Origin: Litomosoides sigmodontis
Lineage: Eukaryota > Nematoda > Chromadorea > Rhabditida > Onchocercidae
NCBI GenBank assembly: GCA_963070105.1
Contig: OY718804.1
Coordinates: 1,732,772 to 1,796,771, forward strand
Direction: 5' to 3'
Length of the DNA stretch: 64,000 bases
Shown: in pieces, positions 31,180 through 44,352 of the stretch
How the letters are laid out: every line of letters starts with the position of its first letter
How positions within the stretch are numbered: position 1 is the stretch's first letter
Notes under the pieces: generated by a model
Databases searched by the model: none
What the model was told of the DNA's origin: nothing
The model's input: only the letters and a program-made list of their open reading frames with translations
Translations under genes and position numbers: made by a program

Positions 31180-31935
31180 AATAATAGTACTAATAATTGA
31201 ATCATTATTTAATAATATAATTGATAATAACAATAATAAAAATAAGAATAATAATAAATAATAATAAGTAATAATAAATAATAATTAATAATAATTAATA
31301 ATAATTAATAATAATAATAATTAATAATAATTAATAATAATTAATAATAATTAATAATAATTAATAATAATTAATAATTTTTATTAATAATAAATAATAA
31401 TAAATAATAATAAATGATAATAAATAATAATAAATAATAATAAATAATAATAAATAATAATAAATAATAATAAATAATAATAAATAATAATAAATAATAA
31501 TAAATAATAATAAATAATAATAAATAATAATAAATAATAATAAATAATAATAAATAATAATAAATAATAATAAATAAAATAATAATAAATAATAATAAAT
31601 AATAATATAAATAATAATAAATAATAATAAATAATAATAAATAATAATAAATAATAATAAATAATAATAAATAATAATAAATAATAATAAATAATAATAA
31701 ATAATAATAAATAATAATAAATAATAATAAATAATAATAAATAATAATTAATAATAATGAATAATAATAAATAATAATAAATAATAATAAATAATAATAA
31801 ATAATAATAAATAATAATAAATAATAATAAAAAATAATAAATAATAATAAATAATAATAAATAATAATAAATAATAATTAATAATAATTAATAATAATAA
31901 ATAGTAATAGATAATAATAATTAATAATAATAACA
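31180..31935 (+). repeat. Ten-base-period A/T array
   Basis: The array starts as irregular AATAAT units, passes through TTAATAATAA decamers (about 31281-31376), then runs as TAATAATAAA decamers from about 31385 to 31880 with a few insertions that shift register near 31571-31610 and 31835. At least 45 decamers are visible. The end is about 510 bases upstream of the cyk-3 start codon. Confidence 0.95.
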
Positions 31936-32412
31936 CCTGTTACATCTAGGATTGCTGCATATTAATAGATTGAAGTGAAGTGATATTCAATTCGTTATGC
32001 TTTTTTGTGATACTTCTAGCATTATAGTGTTTCCACTTTCACAATAAAAGTATGATTTGCTGATTATTTGCATTCAATTTATATTTTTTTAAAGATTTAT
32101 TAAAATTGCAATGAAGTGAAATGATAGGAATGATTTCCAACGAATGAGCGTAACATTCCAACAACCACAGATTGTATGATGAGATTCTGAACATTTCATA
32201 GCGCGTCGTACAGTTCGCACACGGTCGCTTGAATGAATTGAACGGACAGTAAGTGGTGCCTGCCTGTCGGTGTGGAAGCATTTGCATTGTGGTTATTTTC
32301 TGCCTTATCAGTACTCTTATCATTGCTATCATTGGTGTGTTGTGATAATGCTCATAATAATCGTCATATTAAGCTGCTCTTTATCACTTTTGTTTTTGCT
32401 TTGTGGAGGAAA

Positions 32413-32520
32413 ATGAGCGGTTGAATGGATGCATAAAATGTCGAAACGATGGGTAATCGAGAATCATCAGCGTTTCCTTCTTCTTCCACTTCGTTAATTA
32501 GCTTCGATGAAGCTCGAAGT
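32413..32520 (+). promoter_or_regulatory. Upstream ATGs before the cyk-3 start
   Basis: Three ATGs precede the chosen start within 40 bases: two open very short frames ending at TGA or TAA (near 32413 and 32425), and a third near 32438 overlaps the main start in another frame. They matter only if the 5' UTR reaches this far; trans-splicing closer to the start would remove them. Confidence 0.4.
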
Positions 32521-35500
32521 TTATGTTGGTTTATGACTTTTTTTTGCCTTTTCTTTTTCCTTTTTTAGGAGAGAATTCAATTTTAACAAATAATTTCATT
32601 CTGATCTTTGCAAGTCATGCAATTGTTTTATTATGAGTGTTTATGAAGTCTTTTTTTTCCGTTTCACAAGTTTCATTGCATTTTTTTTGAGCAACCTTGA
32701 CCAATGTGGTTGAGGCAATCTTGATCACTAATCCAAAACATTCCGTATTTTGAAATGCAGAACTTAGTGGTCAAAACAATTCATGTTAAGACTATGATTT
32801 TTTTTTGAAATACTGTTCAGCATAAAAATGTCGGATTTTGCAAAATTTTCACTGTATTTGATTAAGCTTAATTTTTTAAAATGTAAGTCTAGTTTTACTG
32901 TGAGATTTGTTGGAGGCGAAAGCAAAGCTCTTAAAAAAATAAAACTTTTTTTTTTGATTACACTGTTTGCAATTGCAGTAAGTGGAGATGAATTGAACAG
33001 GTTGGAGACGGCATGGGATGGCCGAGATTTACTTACGGAAGATGAATTTTTTACTGATGTTCTTTGTCATCCGGGAATTCCATCTATCATGCGTACACGT
33101 ATTTTTTCCAAGTTTTGTCAGGGATCATCTAGGCTGTCATTTCAATGTTTTGTCATTGGAATTGTTCTGCTAACAAAAGTGGATAAGGATACGCGACTTG
33201 GTATACTTCCTTTGTACTCTTAATAAGGTTTTTTTCCGTTTATTGAGACTGATTCTCCGAAAATACTCCAAATATATTTTCCGATCGGAGCTAAGAGTTC
33301 CATTGCAGTGATTGAATTATAAGATTTGACTCCCTGAAAGCAAAATATTTCAGAATTTTTGAGCAATGAACATGAGTTGGAACGATGGATCGAACAACCA
33401 CCTCAGCTGACATCTCGCCATTCGGAGATCCACTATAATTTCTATCAAGTACTTGCAGGTGTTACGCATCGTAAGTTTTGATACAATTTTGGCTCGAATT
33501 TTAGTTTGGAATTAGTTAACTGACTGTAAAGTGTTTGCAGTTTAAGGTTCAAGCATCAAGTTTTGGAATTTTATTATAAAATTTTTCTTGGGTTATTCAG
33601 ACATATATAATAATGATAGTTAGGTAGTCCTTTTTTTCTCCTAATTTTCGCTTTTTTGCTTTCCGCCTTTTTCTTTCTTTTTTTATTCGTTTAATGCTCT
33701 TAGATTTTGACAGGCATCATACATACTCGTAAACTCTTAGATACATTTAAACTCTTAGACAATCAAAAATCAAATACTACATTGAATTCAAACCGTCACC
33801 AGCCAAAACAAAGAAGTATTTTTGTAAAAATCTTTTTGCTTTTGGTTGTGAGCCAATACAGTTAAGAATAGTGAAGAAACAATGTCAATGAAATAAATGT
33901 CGTTAAAACTGAATTTAAATTTATTTGCTTGGTAATTATGCAAAGTTATGCATATGTCACCGACTTCAATTTCTTGAAACTTCAGTCGATGAACGAGAAG
34001 TTGAAGAGCTGGAAAAAGTTTTCGGTTCGATCAACGATACCAAATTATGTAAACTTACCAGAAATGGCTTCGGTGCATTGGTTGGCGGTGCTATTGCCGA
34101 TCACTTCATTAATGGCTTGTTTCGAGCATTTGATGAAAATGACGATGGATTGGTGGATTTCAAGGAACTCGTTTGTGGTCTTTCTGCTTCCTGTCGTGGA
34201 CCACACACTGCTCGTCTTAATTGTAAATGAATTTGTGTTTTCGTTCATCATTTTTCTCTGTGCATCTTAACTACCAATGAAGATTTTTAGGCTCTAATTT
34301 CAAAAAAAAATTTTTTTAAGCAATACAAAAAAAGTGATATCAATAGTATTTCAGTTGTTGCTCAACTTTTTGACTCAGATGGTGATGGTTATTTATCAAA
34401 AGAAGATATTCATTTCCTTTATGCACATTTGAATCTCGTAGGTGCTTTCTCTATTCGCAGAAATCGAAGTATTATTTTATTCATTCCGCACAGTTTTTTT
34501 TCACCTTCACAGGATTTTTTCACATCCATTATGATAGTTAAATTTTATATACTTAGCATTTGATTTCCTTACCGTTCTTTTTACTGTTGCCTTATAGAAT
34601 GAAACACTGCAAACTATACATACGGACGAATTCGGTCGGGCATCTCTGACAGATTTTGTTTGTTGGGCAAACGAAACAAAATGTGTGGACAATTTGCTTG
34701 AAATAATTATTCAGGTTATTTAGAATTTGCAGTTTTTGCTTTTAATACCAAGCTATTTATCACGAAAAGTTTATTTAAAAATTTTAGCTTGGACATATTT
34801 GTTTGGGATTGCATCCAAGTTCTGCAGAGGTTGAACTGACGGTTGTATGGTGAGCTTTTAAACTGTTGATGGAAATTTTAAAAAAAGGTATAAAATTAAA
34901 TTTGGATGTGATTATGGTACAGAATTTTAAGTGTGTTCTATTATTTATTTTCTTGAAGCACTGTAATGCAGAGTTTTATTTTCAATGAATCTTCAAAAAT
35001 GTCAAGAAGTGCACGGAGACTTATTTAAATTTTATTTGTAGCGGGTTCAAGCAACGCTTGCAGTTGGATGCATTCGCCGAGTGGAACATAGTTTCATCAG
35101 AATGGTGGCGACATTGGGTACATTCGTTGATGTCAAACTCCAAAGTGCCTGCTATCAATAATGCCTCAATTATTACTGTGAAACAGAGAAATGATTGGTC
35201 TTATAAGGTCCTTTTTCACTCTTTTTTAACGGCAAAATTTTACGCTCGATGCGATATAAGTGAAGCAATAAGTCATTTCCACTGCCCATTTCATAATGAG
35301 ATGTTCAATTTTCTTCTTCTTGTTTGCTCCATTTAGCCACTTTTAGGTTCCTTCTTTATCAAGCGAAGGTGCTCCTTTAGGACAGAACTTGGTGCTGAAC
35401 AAGGATTTCGAAGCTTTAGCACCTTGTCTCTGGAAAGCATTGCTGCGTTGGCACGGAAGTGCTGCTCGTGATGGTATTTCGCTTCAGCGGCGTGTTCTTC

Positions 35501-38500
35501 CGGCAAGAATTATAAATCCGACAGGAACAAATCCTACGGAATCTGTTATCGAGCTGTATCCTTTAACTTTATTGATTTTAAGACACGGTACCGCTTCTGG
35601 AGGCTGGTTGCATTCTGCTTTCGGTTTGTGCTAATTTTGATTCTTAATCCATTTTCATTGACGTCGTTGATACGTGCGAGAAAAAATTTTCTCGAATGAA
35701 GTAAATTCGAATTACTGGTGACCATTGTTTTGCGGCGCTTTTGATTTTGTTTTCTTTCTATTGAAGATTTTTGGCAACGTGTTTAACAAAAAGAGGTCAT
35801 TCATGTAAATTTTCCTGTAAAGTGAGAAATTGAAATTCTGGAATTTTTGCATTGCAGAATGGAATAAAGAATCTTCTCTTCGTAGACTGCCCTGGTGCGT
35901 AGTGTCTGAATCACGTATTTGCACTGTCGAGGAGTTGCTTGAACTTCTAGCTCGTCAGCTACACATAAGTGATGTCGAATCAGCTCGCTTATGGGCTGTT
36001 GAAATCGATGGTTCACCATGCAAGCGATTGCTTGACAATTATGCAGTTACTCTTTATGATCTCAAAATTCAGCGGAGCGCACAAGTACGCCACTCTATGT
36101 CTTTTAGATAACTTTTTTATCATTTTGTTTTATTTTAATTTTGTGGCATCCCAACTAACTTAGTAGAGAACCAAGCAAGGTAAATTGTTGAAATTGAGAA
36201 AACATGGAGAGATCTCACTCGTTAAAGAAACAGGAATTACTAGGTAATAACGCAGCTGTTAGTGATGGTCGAAACATTCAAGATATGCAGTTTTATAGCG
36301 TTAAGTATTTGTTGTGCTCTTTTCTCTAAATGAATTTACAGTTACTTCTGGAATTACGGAATGCTGACATGAGTTGGCCGGAAGAGGTTAGCTGTTTGGA
36401 AAGCAGTAATGCTGAAGGTTATACTTCGGACAATTCGGATTCTTGTATTCCTGGCATCACTGGCTTGTACAATATGGGTAACACATGCTACATGAATAGT
36501 GCTTTGCAGTGTCTCAGTAATACACGACCACTTACAAATTATTTCCTTGAAGGCCGACATAAAGATGATATGAAAGGGTTAGTGTCTTTTAATTTTATCG
36601 AATAGGATGTGCGATGACTATGAAACATTTATTTGTTTTGAAGGCTAAAATCAAAAGGGATGGTAGCTACGGAATATGCAAACGTTGTGAAAGAGTTATG
36701 GTCCGGTAAAAAGCGTAATATTGCACCTATTAAACTACGTGTAAGGATTTTTTTGTTTTTGAGCCTTTTGAAATGGAGTGGTCAAGCATTATTTTCTCCA
36801 TAACAGTTCATCATTTGCCTTTCAAGCTTTTGTTTCTTACTCACTATTCTTTTATTTCTTTTATTAATGTGGAACATGAAGTTACCAAAAACTAAGTTTC
36901 AGAAGTGCTCCCAACAATAAGTTTTCGTATTGTCAAAATAAGCTTTTCTTAACCTCTACAACAACTTTTTCTTTTAAATGAAAGATTTAGTTCTCTAATG
37001 CATCAGCTCCTAATTTTTTTTGCATTCCTTTCAGATTGCCATGTTTATCACTGAACATAATTTACTATTGTTCTTACCAGTTAATTCCATTGCTTTTTAA
37101 ATACGAAAAGAATGTTAGGAGATAAGTATTTTGAGACTAATAGTAACTGTTTCCCAGGAAGCGATTAGATGTGCTGGTTCAATGTTTGCTGAACGATCAC
37201 AACATGACTGTCAAGAGTTTTTGTCCATTTTTCTGGATTTACTTCATGAGGATTTGAATCAGATTGAAAGCAAACCATTCATCGAACTTAGCGATAGTGA
37301 TGGTCGTCCGGACTCCGTCGTTGCCAAGGAGGTATTTTGCTTCATTTTTAATTGCTGTGTTTCTAGGAACTAGTTATGTGTAAAAAAAATCACTACAGGA
37401 TGGGTGGTGATTGTTGCAATTAAATAGTATTTGATTACGTTTGTTTTCATTCCAAAGCAGTACATAAATTTCCAACTCTTTTCCAAATGGAATGGTATCA
37501 TACTTTTCAGGCTTGGGATGCGCATTTAAAACGAGACAGGAGTATTATTGTTTATTTGTTTACTGGACAATTACGTTCAACGCTTACTTGCTTGAATTGT
37601 AATGCCGTATCATGCAGGTGAGATCCTTCAATATTAAAATTTTGTTCGAGTGCATGTTTTTTTCCAAAAACTAGTCATTTCAGATTTGATGCCTTCACTT
37701 GCTTGCAACTACCCATACCTATTGATCACCTGCTACTTGTACCGGTTGTTGGTAGGTTTTTCTCTGCTTCACTGGTTATGTATTGTTTCCTTCAATATTG
37801 TATATTAAGCACTGTTATAGAGTATACTTCATTGTCTATTGCAGTGGTGAAGCGTGATGGACAAATTCCCACACGTTATGCATTCCGTTTAAGCTACGAC
37901 ACCACAATCGGCGTATTTGAAAAGAAACTAGCAGCAGCTTCAAATTTACTCCCTAACTCATTTCAAATTCTTTGTTTGAATCGTGCAGGCCAATTAATGG
38001 TGTGTATTGTATTCTGTTGTTTTGAGTTTTTTATTATAATGTTTATATACACTTTTATTTACTATGTTGTCCTGGACTAATTTCATTCTTGCACTCATCA
38101 TCCCTGCTACGTTTGCTATATTTCTGCTACTATCAATCCATTCCTCCATTATTTGGACTTTTGACATTTGGTTTTTTGATAATTTAGGAGGGAGTTAGCG
38201 AATCAATTAACGATAACAATAGCTCCATTAGCGTTTATCCGAATGATGCACTGCTTTATGCATTTGAATTACCTGCTGAAGAAGATCAATCAAATGCAGA
38301 ACATTTCATAGCAGCTCCAACAGTGATTGCTGTTCATCGTAAAATGGTGATTGTTTTCAGAGTAAAAACAAATGTTTGAAGGAATTTTCTTTTTATCATT
38401 TTTGCTCATTACGTACAATTAAAGAATATTAGCTTTGATATGTCTCGATTTAGCAAATATCGTAGGTTTCATTCGTACTTATTGGCATATTTGATTGTAT

Positions 38501-40799
38501 CGGATATGCTTTAAGTAGCTTGGCAGTTGCATGATATTTGTAATGTACTATCGTATAGCGGTGTTATATTAAATAGCTTGTTTGCTCATACAATTGCTTC
38601 TTTTTGCTGTTCACACTTTTGGCTTATCTTTTTATTTGATATTTCCCGTTTTTTCTAAAATTATAATTGTAGCAATACAACGACTCATATTTGCTTGGAG
38701 CAACGCGGGGTTGTACTGCTCGTGTTTTCGGTGTTCCACTTATTTTGCGATTTACACCGGTCAGTTACATTTCTTTCAAGCAAAAACCTGCCTCTCTTAT
38801 TAGGAACAGATGTATGTGTTGTGAAATTTCTGGTTTATAGCACTGAAAATGTGTTTTAAGTTGTTGGAGTTCAATCGTGGTATATTATTGCTGCTTTTAT
38901 GGTTCCCTAACAAGGAATGTTTTACTTATACTTCTTATACTTCATATTTTCAGGGCAAAACAACTGGTAGTAAGCTATACGAAGAGGTTTGGCTACATGT
39001 TTCACGATTCCTAAAGAATGGTACCGCTGGAAAACAGCAACGGATTAGAGAAGCAAATCGTGCCATTGATGCGTGAGTTCATTTCGGAGAAATTATCGAG
39101 ACCACTGAATTATTTCCTCCTATGTTTCGTATGATGGCTTTCTGTTCATGCATTAACACTGTTAAATTCCAAAATTTTTAGAGTTTAAAAATAGTTCGCT
39201 AGTTTTTTTCTTCATTTTTTTTGTTTTAGAGCGGAAGACATTCGAAATGGCTATCCGTTTGATTTGTGTTGTGTAAACTTATCATTCGAGTGGTGTTCGA
39301 AATGTGAATGGACAGCATTTTGTCGTGGTTGTGTGATTTTGAGCAACGATGAAATTGTTGAGAGTAACTTAGTAGCAGTTGCGATCGATTGGAAACCAAC
39401 TGCTTTGTACCTACGTTATCAGCATTCCGTGGAGCTGGTTAGAATTCTGATAGTTGTTACGGAAACAACTTAATTCTAAGATTATGTTATTATGGAAATG
39501 GTAGAAATTCTAATCATCCACCTTTAATAGTGTCCTTCTCTACACTTTTGAAAATTGACAGTCTTCTGGAACTTGACTCATGATTGTGGTATTCTTTCCG
39601 AGAAATGTTCTTATCCTTATATTAATTTGACATAGCGGAAAAAGGAATGTACTGCTAAGGACTGTACTGGAATGTACTCAAAACAGTTAATAAATTACCG
39701 CATAATGATTGTTGTCGTTAGTTAGAGATTCACGAATTCTGGCTAGTAGTAAGCAAAAAGCGGAACCTTAATTGATTTAAAAAGCAAAAAAAATGTGTTA
39801 TTGAGAGGGATTTCAGCCTAAATTTATTGTATTATCATGTATTTCAATTTTTGTTAAGTTATGCCGAGATGATGGATCGGTTTTACAAGCTTGGGAAGTG
39901 CACTATCGACCATGTTCACTGCTTTCATGTTTGAACGATTTTATGCAAGCGGAACGTTTAGACGACGAGATAATGTGTAAGCAATGTGGCAAGAAGTGCC
40001 CGACAACAAAAGCCCTGGCGATTTGGCGCTTGCCTAAAATATTAGTTGGTTTTCATCATTTGGCATGCAAGTAAAACTTTAGTTTGCACTTTGATATGAT
40101 GTATGATTTATTTGATGGTTGTCATAATAACTCTTCACCACTTAAACACCTCTGCTTACGACCACTTTTGCATTCGCAGGCATGGCTCCGCATCTGTGTT
40201 CATCTATACTTTAGAGTTGGAAATGGTGTAATCTTGAATGGTGTAATCGATGCAGCTGGAATTTTTTTATTGTAGTTGAACTTTTTGGACTTATCTTTTG
40301 CAGATTATACACTTCAAGAGATTCGTTTATGTGAAGTCTGAACGACGGTGGATAAAATCTTGTAAGGTAGTAGACTTTCCATTGGAAAATTTGGATCTCA
40401 GAGAATGGCTTCGAGATCCAGACTTTAAGAAATCAACGAAGTACAGTTGTTTTGCTATTGCGGTAAGTGTCGAATATAAGTTAAATCATAAGTAATTTTA
40501 AAGTTAATTGCAGCTAGAAAGGTAACTGACTTACCTTAAACATCTCGAGTTGTGTTTGATTTTCAGAACCATTACGGCGCTATGGCTTCAGGTCACTATG
40601 TTGCGTATGCGAAGAACAATAATCAGTGGTTTAGTTTTAATGATAGCCGTTGTCAGGTAAATTTTTGATGATATGCAACACGAGAAGTTTTATCTTAAAA
40701 CTTCTTTTGTAATACGGATCAATTACATTTCAGGCAGTAAAAGAATCGCAAGTTGATAAAAAGAGCGCTTATTTGCTATTCTACGAGAGAATGGATTAG
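32449..40799 (+). CDS. cyk-3: Ubiquitin-specific protease, USP32/CYK-3 type
   Basis: Spliced model, 1150 residues. Exons: 32449-32518, 32979-33200, 33354-33470, 33986-34222, 34355-34437, 34598-34714, 34788-34849, 35042-35207, 35347-35587, 35858-36084, 36342-36577, 36644-36740, 37158-37331, 37511-37617, 37684-37751, 37845-37999, 38188-38346, 38673-38759, 38954-39072, 39230-39437, 39859-40044, 40304-40462, 40567-40656, 40734-40799. Layout matches USP32: N-terminal helical/EF-hand region with calcium loops at 186-197 ([12 protein letters not shown]) and 222-233 ([12 protein letters not shown]), a DUSP-like region (about 285-440), a ubiquitin-like stretch, and a USP domain from about 553. The catalytic triad is intact: Cys563 in GNTCYMN, His1109 in SGHYVAYA, and Asp1125 (or Asn1124) in FNDSRC. 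A zinc-ribbon-like CKQCGKKC lies before the final third. It should remove ubiquitin from substrates; the C. elegans relative is needed for cytokinesis. The N-terminus MGNRES fits N-myristoylation. It ends at YERMD without the CAAX box of human USP32. Confidence 0.93.
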
Positions 40800-43700
40800 C
40801 TTGAATAAGAATGCCAAATCTTAACGATTTGTCTCAGTAGGCAGTACAGCTATTATTGAAATTTTGTATATTATTATTTAATTAAAACATTTATCGTTAG
40901 CATCGTATAATGGAAACTAAATGGTAATTGATTGCTGTTTTATTTTGCTTGAAAATTTAAGTCTCATTCCTACTGCCACATTATATATTTCATGTGTGTT
41001 TATGTAGCAGCGCTTCCTTGTTTGCAGCCTGGGATAGAATTGTATTCGTTTTTATATTTGAAATTAAAAATTTTTTCATTAGAAAATGAAGGATCTCGTT
41101 CTTTCGTAATTTCACATTTATGTATTTGAGTTAATAGATGCAGTAGTATTGCTTTTCGCTGTCCTTTACAAACAAAAGGACAGAAGTAATGCTTCTTGCT
41201 ATTTACATTATTATTCCTTGGCTTATCATCCATTTCTCACTTCTCATCTTGTGTTCAAGCAGTGGGTCATTTACTTTACCGTGGTCAACGCTCGATTTCA
41301 TTCAAACGCTCGATTTCTTTTTTGTATTAGCTATCATGAAGCTGGAAGTGTTACTGTCACATTTAATAGTGGAGCAGGCATTTTGCATTTTATCATCACG
41401 TTTACATTTAGATTTTTCATAAAATCCAATCTTTTGATTATCTATAAGCAAAGGGAAGGACATGTCACGATGATTTCCAAATTCATAGCTTTAAAAATTA
41501 CTTCTGCTATTTCAAAACTTATATTCTGTGACATTATCCAGTAATCAAGTTTCGCTTTTGTTCTATATTGTTCCATATTACATTAAGCATTTTTATGCTT
41601 TTGAAGATATGCCATATGGTAAGCTTGAGTTTAATGTTATGTCTCAAATTTGCTTATCGTTTCTCCACCGTCTTTGTATACATATGTACTTAGATGAATA
41701 GGGCAGATGATTCAATGGTCACAGCTCTGTGTGTACGAAGAATTTTCATTTTTGTTTCAACTTTGTTTACGAACGGGTTATGCATAATGAAGGTTTGATC
41801 GAACGATCAATCTTTCAGTTCTTTCAGCAAGCAATTCGACACTTTTTTGCCACTGGCTTTTTAATCCATTATAATAGGCAAATGGAAGGAAAAACTTGCT
41901 TAACATTTTAAAATTTTCCAAAGTTTTTACTCATATTATAAAGTAGTGGAAAAGCATCAAATTAAACATTAAAATGTTCATTAACTTCTTGCTTTATTCA
42001 TTCCTCCTTCAACTCATCTATCTCGTATGAAATTAGTTTCATTGATGCTCAAGAAATAAATTATACAGTTTTTTTTGCACTTCTAATTCCTATTTGTTAT
42101 TTGCTCACTGATAATTAGCGTTAATTCAATGTATAAAAGCATATGAAATAAATGCTTAGCTTTCATTCTCATCCAGTAATCAATCATTCATATAACCGTA
42201 ATAAATTACAAAATACTAAATTAGTTTTTCTTTTTTTCCGGATGAACATAATTGAATTATGATACAAACAAACTGAAAACAACAACAGCCTTGTTTTCAG
42301 CAAGTGCTAATGATATGATTGATTTCAGGTATGATATTTACGTGCTTGTATGGATCGATATCTCTTTTTTATCTTAATGATGACAAAGTTCAAAGCATAT
42401 GTATTACCAAATTTTAGAAATTTTGATTTTATAAAAATAAAATTACAAAAATGATAACTAGCATAGTAGCTATTGTTTTTTGTAAAACTAAAAATTTTTA
42501 AATTAAAAAAAAATGAATATGCTAACAATAAAGCAATTGGACGTGAAATAATTATCGTATATTGTAAAATAATCGAATATTAATTAAAAAGAATACTTGA
42601 AATAAAAAAGGAAGTTGGAACAAAAATCCCGATGTACAGTTTTTCTAAGATATAATTTCAATTTTTTTTTTGCAAATCACAATAGCAATTGCACACGTGT
42701 GAAAAAAAAACGGAGAAAACTGTAGAAATCATTCTATCAAATCTGTTTGTTGCGCAATTGTCGCAGTGTGTCGGTGCTTCGCTTTTCTTTTTTCCCTTCG
42801 TTTTGTTATATCATACTTCATCGTAAACTATCTATTGCGTTACTTGAAGTTTACTTTTTTTTTTGTTCCTTTTCTTTCATTTTTTTTTATCGATAGGGCT
42901 GTCTTGCTTTTTTTCGTTTTATCTTTTATGAATAGGCTAAAGTGTCTTCTCTTTCTAAAATTCATTATAAATTACTATTTAGTAAAAATGGTGAAATAAT
43001 TTTCGAATATGTCATTTGTGAAATTATTCATTTTTTCAGACATAAAATTTTAAACTGTTTCCCAATGATAGTACTAATTAATTGGTTTGGTTCAACAATT
43101 TTGAATTAAATTCTAGGAAAAGTGTGCCATTTACGGAAAATGCTAAAATATTTCTTTATTTACCCATCATTTATTTCCTTCTGCGATCATTATTTCGCAT
43201 TTCGTAAAAAGATGAACGAAAAAACACATTGAACTAATTCATTTCATAGTGATTAATCAGTGCACATGAAATGAATATTGAATTGCAAAAAGACAAAAAA
43301 AAAGCGAAAAATGAAATGTTCAAGTTTCATTTAACAAATAATTGCAAAACAAACATCATACGGTATTCCCGTAATATTTTAAATATGCAAATGACATGAA
43401 TGAAGTGAAATGTACGTGAAAAAATCAAGTGAGAAAAAGAGAACAAAGACATATTTTAAGCAAAAAAAAAATGAACAGAAGCAAAAACGAACGACCCTGA
43501 ATTCAATTGATAGAACAACAAGAACAACCTGTTCAAACACTACAAGTATGTATAAAACGTAGATGTAGTAATAGGCAAAATGTAAGATATAAGTAAATAA
43601 ATGCAGAATTAGAAGTGAATTAATTAGTAATGAATGACTGAAAAAACAAAGAATTGATAGAAAAATAATTTCACTAAAATTCCACTAAAAGAAAAATTTC

Positions 43701-44352
43701 ACTAAAAACAAAATATGAGGAAACATCAAGAGGTCAATTATATAAATCACAGGCTTTTACTATCAGTGTAAGTGAAGTAATAAAATAATAAAATTATTAA
43801 ATTAAAATTGGTTCATAACAACATGTTCATATATGTATACAAAGAGAGGGAGAGAGAGAAGGAAGGAGCAAACATAGGAATGGAACAAATTTAATTGATA
43901 TACAAGTGTATATTTTTTTTTATTTAATAACAAATAATTTAAGAATTTTACCATTTTGATTCAATTTGCGGAGAAAAAAGAGTAGTGAATTTTGCTAATC
44001 TAAGTTTAAGGAAAAAGTGAAATTAATTTATTAATTTTAATTAATATAACAGTTATTGAGAAGAATGGCTGTTGGTTTTACAGTTTATCTTCAAACGAAA
44101 ATAAGGTATGCCTGTCTTTTTGTCTTTTTTTTCGTTACTGCATAATAAAGTAAAGAATTATTAAACGTACGAAAAATAAGCGATAGGAAAATGGAATATT
44201 AACAAAAAATGATACAGCGATCTAATATTTAATTTTAATTAATTAATTCATTATTTAATTATTAGATTATTTAAAAATTTTAGAGCACATTTTTACAATT
44301 CAAAAACTAAAAAAAAAGTGGAAAGCCTTATGGAGCTGTTGCTTTTTCTTTT
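40800..44352. other. Convergent intergenic region between cyk-3 and pal-1
   Basis: Must hold the 3' UTRs of both genes. A 131-codon open frame at 41149-41544 has no recognisable domain, no supporting splice structure and overlaps other frames, so it is not called. A GA tract lies at about 43845-43862. The base composition at 41000-41900 is less extreme than in the flanks but gives no family match. Confidence 0.5.

Larger units (their letters stand above)
29481..32448. other. Divergent intergenic region between the secreted-protein gene and cyk-3
   Basis: Should contain promoters for both flanking genes. It holds ATCATC/CAT-rich simple sequence near 29806-30060, including CCACAC units around 29950-29975, a long A/T repeat array at 31180-31935, and a less AT-rich stretch at about 32100-32340 that could be promoter DNA. 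No coding exon could be supported. Confidence 0.6.

Noticed and set aside
32039..32332. 97-codon minus-strand frame with several cysteines upstream of cyk-3
   Set aside because: Tempting because the composition is less AT-rich, but no family match, no splice structure and it lies in the expected promoter region.
33925..34270. Second, longer frame overlapping cyk-3 exon 4
   Set aside because: The EF-hand is in the other frame (33986-34222); the longer frame is a shadow.
41149..41544. 131-codon open frame between cyk-3 and pal-1
   Set aside because: No domain, no splice support, overlapping frames also open; likely 3' flanking sequence.
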